From Actinomadura luteofluorescens (GTDB lineage: Bacteria; Actinomycetota; Actinomycetes; Streptosporangiales; Streptosporangiaceae), in assembly GCF_013409365.1 (NCBI RefSeq), contig NZ_JACCBA010000001.1, positions 3,224,001-3,288,000 of the forward strand: a stretch of 64,000 bases of DNA. Reading direction: 5' to 3'. How positions within the stretch are numbered: the first letter of the stretch is position 1; every line of letters begins with the position of its first letter. Below, piece by piece: positions 59,145 to 64,000 of the stretch. The notes beneath the pieces were generated by a model. That model ran no database searches. It saw nothing but the letters and a program-made list of their open reading frames with translations, and was not told the origin of the DNA. The translations under genes and the position numbers were made by a program.

Positions 59145-60230
59145 TCAGCCGCGGGGGAACGCCGTCCCGTCGAACAGCTTGCGCGCCGTCCGCACGACGC
59201 CGCTGCGCCGTACCGCCGGCGGCTCGGCGGCCGGGTCGACGTCCACCTCGATCACCAGGTGCCCCGTCGGGTGCTCGACGTCCACGCGGGTGCCGCCGGC
59301 GGGCCAGGACGCGGTGAGGTCGTGGCCGACGGCGCCGGGCAGGCGCACGGCGGTCACTGCGGAGATGGCGCCCAGCACGCCGATCGCGGTGTGCGGGTTG
59401 ACGGGGATGAACGTCCGGGTGGCGAGCATGCCGCCGTCCCCCGGCTCGGCCACGAGGGTGGTCTTCGGGACGGACGACGAGGTGACGTCCCCCAGCCCCA
59501 TCAGCGCACCGGCCCGGATCCGCAACCGGTCGACGCGTTCCAGCAGCCGCCGGTCGGCGGCCAGCGCATCGTGGGACTCGTGGCCGCTCAGGCCGAACGA
59601 CGCGGCCGCGGCGACGACCACCGGCATGCCGTTGTCGACGCAGGTGACGGGAATCCCGTCGACCACGTCCCGCACGCTGCCCGTGGGGAGCAGCCGCCCG
59701 GTCGCCGACCCGACGGTGTCGGCGAACTCCAGCACGACCGGCGCCGCCGTCCCCGGGACGCCGGCGATCGCGGTGCCGCCGGCGTACCGCACGGCGCCTC
59801 CCGGGGTGGGGAAGCGCGTGCGGGCCACGCTGCCGGAGTTGACCATGCGGACGCGCACCACGGTCTCGGGGTCGCCGGCGGGAACGAGCCCCCGCTCCAC
59901 GGCGAACTGCCCCACCCCCGCCAGGAGGTTGCCGCAGTTCTGCCGGTCGCTGACCACGGCCTCGTCCACACCCACCTGGAGGAAGAGGTAGTCGACGTCG
60001 GCGCCGGGACGGGTGGAGCGCGAGACGACCGCGACCTTGCTGGTCAGGGAGGTCGCCCCGCCCAGCCCGTCGATCTGCCGGGGGTCGGGCGTGCCCATGA
60101 CGCGCAGCAGCAGATCGTCCCGTTCAGCGGGGTCGGAGGGAAGGTCGCCGGCGAGGAAGTACGCGCCCTTGGACGTGCCCCCGCGCAGGAGCATGCACGG
60201 CACGCCGCCGTCCGCCGTTGCCTCCGTCAC
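59145..60230 (-). CDS. galD: 4-oxalomesaconate tautomerase (PrpF superfamily)
   Basis: Interconverts the keto and enol forms of 4-oxalomesaconate in the 4,5-cleavage pathway of gallate and protocatechuate. The 361-residue protein has the PrpF two-domain fold: VPCMLLRGGTSKGAYFLAGDLP at the start, DRQNCGNLLAGVGQFAVE and the mirrored NPHTAIGVLGAISAVTA in the second half. The GTG start overlaps the stop of the aldolase gene (GTGA). The GalD assignment rests on its neighbours GalC and GalB; PrpF proteins alone could also be methylaconitate isomerases. Confidence 0.88.
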   Translation of the reverse strand: MTEATADGGVPCMLLRGGTSKGAYFLAGDLPSDPAERDDLLLRVMGTPDPRQIDGLGGATSLTSKVAVVSRSTRPGADVDYLFLQVGVDEAVVSDRQNCGNLLAGVGQFAVERGLVPAGDPETVVRVRMVNSGSVARTRFPTPGGAVRYAGGTAIAGVPGTAAPVVLEFADTVGSATGRLLPTGSVRDVVDGIPVTCVDNGMPVVVAAAASFGLSGHESHDALAADRRLLERVDRLRIRAGALMGLGDVTSSSVPKTTLVAEPGDGGMLATRTFIPVNPHTAIGVLGAISAVTAVRLPGAVGHDLTASWPAGGTRVDVEHPTGHLVIEVDVDPAAEPPAVRRSGVVRTARKLFDGTAFPRG

Positions 60231-60961
60231 GAGGCGCTCCCCAGCGCGCGGTCCTCGGCCGCGCGCTCCGCGGCGTACTCCTGGGCGGTGACATAGCGGA
60301 CGCCGAGCCGGACGAGCGTGGCCCGCAACCCGTACCGGTCCAGGCCGAGTTCGCCCTCCCGGAAGGCGGCGCGTGCGGCCTCCTCCTTGTCCGCGCGAGC
60401 CTGGGAGGCCTCCAGCGCCCGGTCGACCGCGGCCCGGGGGACGCACACCACTCCGTCGTCGTCGGCCAGGACGGCGTCCCCCGGGCGGATCGTCTGCCCG
60501 CCGATGACGACGGGCGTGTTGACGCACCCGCCGGTGGCCTTGACGGATCCCTGCGCGCTGACCGCGGCGGACCACACGGGGAAGCCGAGGCGGTGCAGGT
60601 CGTCGACGTCGCGGACCCCGGTCGCGGTGACCAGCCCGCGCACCCCCCGCTTCATCAGCGCGGTGGCGAAGAGCTCGCCGAACAGGCCGTCCGCGCAGTG
60701 CGAGGTCGTCGCGACGACCAGGACGTCGCCGGGGCGGCACTGCTCGACGGCGGCGTGGACCATGAGGTTGTCGCCGGGCCAGCAGAGCGCGGTGACGGCC
60801 GTCCCGCCGATGCGCGAGCCGAGGTGCACCGGCCGGATGCCCGGCCCGAGGTACCCGGCGCGGCCCAGCGCCTCGTGGACGGTGGCCACGCCGTGGGCGG
60901 CCAGCGCGTCGACCCGGTCCAGCGGGGCGCGCGGCGGGTCGGTGACGATCACGTTCTCCAT
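60227..60961 (-). CDS. galC: 4-carboxy-4-hydroxy-2-oxoadipate aldolase / oxaloacetate decarboxylase (RraA-like)
   Basis: Splits 4-carboxy-4-hydroxy-2-oxoadipate into pyruvate and oxaloacetate. The 244-residue HMG/CHA aldolase-family protein has VATVHEALGRAGYLGPGIRP, GDVLVVATTSH, GVRGLVTATGVRDVDDL and IRPGDAVLADDDGVVCVPR, the divalent-metal and substrate motifs of the family. GGAGGAG before ATG 60961. It is the middle gene of galB-galC-galD, 28 bases after galB. Confidence 0.93.
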   Translation of the reverse strand: MENVIVTDPPRAPLDRVDALAAHGVATVHEALGRAGYLGPGIRPVHLGSRIGGTAVTALCWPGDNLMVHAAVEQCRPGDVLVVATTSHCADGLFGELFATALMKRGVRGLVTATGVRDVDDLHRLGFPVWSAAVSAQGSVKATGGCVNTPVVIGGQTIRPGDAVLADDDGVVCVPRAAVDRALEASQARADKEEAARAAFREGELGLDRYGLRATLVRLGVRYVTAQEYAAERAAEDRALGSAS

Positions 60962-60989
60962 CAGGACTCCTCCCGGATCCGGCCGCCGC

Positions 60990-61736
60990 TCATGCCAGCG
61001 CCCCCGTGACCTGCGGGTAGAGCCGCGTGTAGGCCTCGCCCATCGTGGCGTGCGGCAGGCCGAGGTTCGGCCCCGCGTTCCGCTTCAGCTGCACGCCGCG
61101 CCGCCGGGCCAGATCGGTGTAGTAGTCCCACATGTGCTGCTGGGCGGGCAGGCACTCCATCGCGGCGCGCTTGCGCTCGAACGTGGACGTGATGTCGAGC
61201 AGGACGTCGGGACGGAACTCGCACATCTCCGGCTGGTGCGGTTCGAAGCAGAACACCGGCGGGGCGCCGAGGGGGTCGCCCGGCGCGTCGTACCCGATCG
61301 CCTGGGCGAGCACGCGCGCCTGCAGGGCCATGCGGGCGGCGGCCGGGTGGTCGCCGTTGTAGGGGTCCGCGAGCGTGTGGGTCAGGACGACGCTCGGGGC
61401 CACGTCGCGGTAGACGCGGACGAGGCGGTCGACCAGCTCGGGGGTCTCCCGCAGGGGGTAGTCCCCGGCGTCGAGGAAGACGACCTCCGCGCCGAGGGCC
61501 TTCGCGGCGTTCTCGGCCTCGGCGCGCCGGATCTCCTTGATCTCGTCCAGCCGCCTGCCCTCACGCCAGGCGCGGGCGGACTCGCCGCGCTCGCCGTAAC
61601 TCAGGCAGACGACGGTGGCTCTCTCGCCCCGTTCGGCGGCCAGCGCGATCGCGCCTCCCGCGCGCCAGACGAAGTCGCCGGCGTGGGCGCTGACGACCAG
61701 AAGCGATGCCGGGCTCTCCGGCGGACGTGTGGACAT
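60990..61736 (-). CDS. galB: 4-oxalomesaconate hydratase (PIG-L/LmbE fold)
   Basis: Hydrates 4-oxalomesaconate to 4-carboxy-4-hydroxy-2-oxoadipate. The 248-residue protein has the PIG-L deacetylase fold but the metal motif reads SAHAGDFVWRAGGAIALAAE, where ordinary deacetylases have AHPDDE. This variant is the one described for GalB-type hydratases. THTLADPYNGDHPAAARMAL supplies the second metal site. GAGGTAGAG precedes the ATG. It is the first gene of the operon galB-galC-galD and is divergent from the hydantoinase B gene. Confidence 0.9.
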   Translation of the reverse strand: MSTRPPESPASLLVVSAHAGDFVWRAGGAIALAAERGERATVVCLSYGERGESARAWREGRRLDEIKEIRRAEAENAAKALGAEVVFLDAGDYPLRETPELVDRLVRVYRDVAPSVVLTHTLADPYNGDHPAAARMALQARVLAQAIGYDAPGDPLGAPPVFCFEPHQPEMCEFRPDVLLDITSTFERKRAAMECLPAQQHMWDYYTDLARRRGVQLKRNAGPNLGLPHATMGEAYTRLYPQVTGALA

Positions 61737-61847
61737 GCTCTACCTCATCTCTGGGGGCTCCTCGCCCGCCGACCCGGGAGGACGTTTCGGGGGTGCGGCG
61801 GGGCGCCTCGAGCGGCGGGCCGACTTCAGCATGTGAGGTGGCCGACG

Positions 61848-61861
61848 GATTGTCAACAATC
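61848..61861. promoter_or_regulatory. GATTGT-CA-ACAATC palindrome, probable GntR operator
   Basis: A six-base-pair inverted repeat with two central bases, of the type bound by FCD GntR regulators. On the minus strand it contains TTGACA, a possible -35 box of galB. A second TTGACA on the plus strand (61890-61895) lies before the hydantoinase B gene. Confidence 0.55.
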
Positions 61862-61962
61862 TGGGTGCACAAAATTGTTCGCCAGAATAGTTGACAGCGC
61901 GCCGGGGGCGCGCCAACCATAGGGCCACCCACCTTTACCCAGGTCAACGGAGGGAGTGGGCT

Positions 61963-63654
61963 ATGACCGCAGTCGACATCGGCGCCGCCGACGAGGAGCT
62001 GGCGCCCTCTGCGCGCATCGACCCGATCACATTGGAGATCCTCTGGAGCCGGCTGATCGCCATCGCCGACGAGGCCGCGACGACGCTGAAACGAACGGCC
62101 TTCTCGCCCATCGTCACGGAGTCCAACGACTTCGCCTGCGTCGTCTTCGACGCCCGCGGCAACGCGATCGCCGAGAACACCATCGGCATCCCGAGTTTCA
62201 ACATGACGATGGGCGTGACCCTCGCGGAGATGCTCGCCTGGCGCCCCGCCGACCAGTGGCGCCCCGGCGATGTGGCCTGCACGAACAACCCTTGGATCAC
62301 CTCCGGGCACCTGCCCGACGTGACGGTCGTCGCCCCGGTCTTCAGGGAGGGCCGCCTCCTCGGCTGGACCGGCAGCATCGCCCACATGGCCGACATCAGC
62401 GGCGCCCTCTGGTCCGCCGACACCCGCTCGGTCTACGAGGAGGGCATGTTCATCCCGCCGATGCTGCTCATCGAGCAGGGCGAACTCAACGAGACGCTGC
62501 TGAGGATCCTGCGGGCGAACCTGCGCATGCCGGTCGAGGTGGTCGGGGACCTGATGGCGCAGGTCACCGCCGGTAGAACCGCCGCCCAGCGCCTGGTCGA
62601 GTTCGCCGACGAGACCGGCGTCGAGTCCCTCGACGAGATCTCCGGCGAGATCTGCCGGCTCTCCGAGCAGTCGATGCGCCGGGCCGTGGCCGCGATCCCC
62701 GACGGGACCTACCGCGCCGCCCACGACCTCGACGGGACGATGGACGGGGAGGCCGTCCATCTGGAGGTCGCCGTCACCGTCCGGGGCGACGCCATGACGG
62801 TCGACTACACCGGCACCTCACCCGAGGTGACGCGAGCGCTCAACGTGGTCAAGCCCTACACCGACGCGTACACCTGCTATCCGCTCAAGTGCGTGCTCGA
62901 CCCGAACACCCCGCGCGCCGAGGGCTCCTACCGCTGCATCACCGTCTCGGCCCCCGAGGGTTCGATCCTCAACCCGCGCTACCCCGCGCCGGTCAACGCC
63001 CGCCAGCTCGTCGGCCACTGCCTGGCCATCACCCTCTACAAGGCGCTGGCGCCCGTCATCCCCGACCGGGTGATCGCCGAATCGGGCAGCGCACCGTCGC
63101 TGCGCGCCGTGATCTCGGGCCCGCGCGACGAGTCCGGGAGGCAGTTCACCGCCATCCCGTTCATCAACGGCGGGATGGGGGCCCGCCCGGTCGCCGACGG
63201 CCTGTCCACAACGTGCTTCCCCTCCAACATCGAGGCCGGCTCCATGGAGGCCCTGGAAGCCACCGCTCCGCTGCGGATCCGGCGCAAGGAACTCCTCCCC
63301 GACTCCGGCGGCGCGGGCAAGTACCGCGGCGGGCTCGGGCAGAACGTCGAGATCGAGTTGCTCGCCCCCGGCGAGTGCACCCTGTCCCTCTTCGTGGAAC
63401 ACGTCCGCAACCGCCCCGAGGGCATCCTCGGCGGCCACCCGGGCGGAGCCTCCCGGGTGACGGTCAACGGCCGCGGCGACGGCTTCCCGCTCAAGGGACG
63501 CAGCAGGATCCGTCCGGGAGACCGGATCAACATCGACTATCCGGGCGGCGGCGGCTACGGCGACCCGGCCGAGCGCGACCGCGACTCCGTCCGGGCCGAC
63601 GTCCACGCCGGACTCGTCTCGGAGAGCGCGGCCCGGGAGGTCTACGGACTGTGA
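61963..63654 (+). CDS. Hydantoinase B/oxoprolinase family protein
   Basis: The B subunit of an N-methylhydantoinase/oxoprolinase or acetone-carboxylase-like complex, 563 residues. Family features are DPITLEILWSRLIAIADEAATTLKRTAFSPIVTESNDFACVVFDARG (in parts), GDVACTNNPWITSGHLPDV, GSMEALEATAPLRIRRKELLPDSGGAGKYRGGLGQ (in parts) and the terminal GGGGYGDP. GGAGGGAG before ATG 61963. The A subunit overlaps its stop. These enzymes hydrolyse or activate cyclic amides and related substrates with ATP; the substrate is unknown but the shared control region with galB suggests a compound linked to aromatic catabolism. Confidence 0.94.
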   Translation: MTAVDIGAADEELAPSARIDPITLEILWSRLIAIADEAATTLKRTAFSPIVTESNDFACVVFDARGNAIAENTIGIPSFNMTMGVTLAEMLAWRPADQWRPGDVACTNNPWITSGHLPDVTVVAPVFREGRLLGWTGSIAHMADISGALWSADTRSVYEEGMFIPPMLLIEQGELNETLLRILRANLRMPVEVVGDLMAQVTAGRTAAQRLVEFADETGVESLDEISGEICRLSEQSMRRAVAAIPDGTYRAAHDLDGTMDGEAVHLEVAVTVRGDAMTVDYTGTSPEVTRALNVVKPYTDAYTCYPLKCVLDPNTPRAEGSYRCITVSAPEGSILNPRYPAPVNARQLVGHCLAITLYKALAPVIPDRVIAESGSAPSLRAVISGPRDESGRQFTAIPFINGGMGARPVADGLSTTCFPSNIEAGSMEALEATAPLRIRRKELLPDSGGAGKYRGGLGQNVEIELLAPGECTLSLFVEHVRNRPEGILGGHPGGASRVTVNGRGDGFPLKGRSRIRPGDRINIDYPGGGGYGDPAERDRDSVRADVHAGLVSESAAREVYGL

Positions 63655-64000
63655 ACGAGATCCAGGAACCCAGAATCGCCGGTGTCGACGTCGGCGGTAC
63701 GTTCACCGACGTCGCCGTCCACGACCCCGTCCGCGGCGTGGTGGAGGTGCACAAGCTCCCCACCACCCCGGACGACCCGACCGACGCCATCATCGACGGC
63801 CTGAACGCCCTCGGCGGGGCCCCGCTCGTCGTGCACGGCACGACCCTCGTCACCAACGCGCTGATCGAGCGCCGCGGCGCACCGACCGGACTGATCACCA
63901 CCACCGGTTGGCGCGACGTCCTGGAGATCGCCAACGAGCTGCGCTACGACACCTTCGACCTGTTCCTGCGCCGCGCCGAGGCGCTGGTGCCCCGGCACCT
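63651..64000 (+). CDS. Hydantoinase/oxoprolinase family protein, A subunit (3' end outside window)
   Basis: The N-terminal 116 residues of the ATP-binding A subunit. The phosphate-binding start GVDVGGTFTDVAVHDP is characteristic, followed by VVHGTTLVTNALIERRGAPTGLITTTGWRDVLEI (in parts), both typical of HyuA/acetophenone carboxylase subunits. The GTG start overlaps the stop of the B subunit by four bases, so the two are made together. The frame is open to the window edge. Confidence 0.93.
   Translation, partial: MNEIQEPRIAGVDVGGTFTDVAVHDPVRGVVEVHKLPTTPDDPTDAIIDGLNALGGAPLVVHGTTLVTNALIERRGAPTGLITTTGWRDVLEIANELRYDTFDLFLRRAEALVPRH

Overview
This 64 kb window comes from a very GC-rich actinomycete chromosome. 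Supporting evidence is the strong G/C third-position bias, frequent GTG and TTG starts, several probable leaderless starts (a TANNNT -10 box 6-7 bases before the start codon), SigE- and SigR-type sigma factors, ANTAR and SpoIIE-type regulators, a SepF paralogue, DUF6328, DUF6158, DUF2630 and DUF5937 proteins, and a Streptomyces-type subtilisin inhibitor. A filamentous member of the Streptosporangiales such as the Actinomadura group fits best, but this is inferred from gene content. No rRNA, tRNA, CRISPR array, prophage or transposase gene was seen.

Layout. 0-6.7 kb: three uncharacterised proteins, a large PAS-GAF-PP2C-ATPase phosphatase and a TetR regulator behind a perfect palindrome. 6.7-16.3 kb: a secreted M14 carboxypeptidase, a SigR-like sigma factor without an adjacent anti-sigma gene, a secreted protease inhibitor, a CBS protein, a GAF-ANTAR regulator, a second SpoIIE phosphatase and small membrane proteins. 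16.5-24 kb: proS, a minimal SepF paralogue, an ABC-F ATPase, a secreted phospholipase D-like protein, a GlxA-type regulator and an SH3 protein. 24.2-29.4 kb: a tightly overlapping six-gene plus-strand operon (epimerase, three glycosyltransferase-like proteins and two unknown proteins), probably for a surface glycan. 29.4-36.1 kb: cell-envelope genes (serine hydrolase lipoprotein, YceI, VanW, PAP2-diacylglycerol kinase fusion) and a Wzm/Wzt-type glycan exporter.

36.2-48.2 kb: small regulator/transporter pairs (MarR with a membrane protein, an ArsR-like DUF5937 protein with an MFS exporter), a KamA-type radical SAM enzyme, an operon of DUF998 protein, hydrolase and lipoprotein followed by a paralogue of the lipoprotein, then plsX bracketed by two nearly identical 163-164 bp direct repeats, then argS. 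48.2-55.9 kb, mostly minus strand: a flavin-dependent oxidoreductase operon with a histone H1-like protein, a deoxyribose catabolism operon (deoC, a full aldehyde dehydrogenase and a shortened one lacking the catalytic cysteine), a SigE-type sigma factor with a membrane-anchored partner, and an ATP-binding anti-sigma-like protein. 56-64 kb: a HTH/PLD-like regulator, a SRPBCC/TetR divergent pair, and an aromatic-acid catabolic locus: a GntR regulator, galB-galC-galD for the lower branch of gallate/protocatechuate 4,5-cleavage, and divergent hydantoinase B and A genes, the last cut by the window edge.

The window is mainly ordinary chromosome. The most unusual signals are the direct repeats around plsX and a diverged relative near 11 kb, the two unknown proteins inside the glycosyltransferase operon, the minimal SepF, the catalytically incomplete dehydrogenase kept next to a complete one, and the histone H1-like gene.
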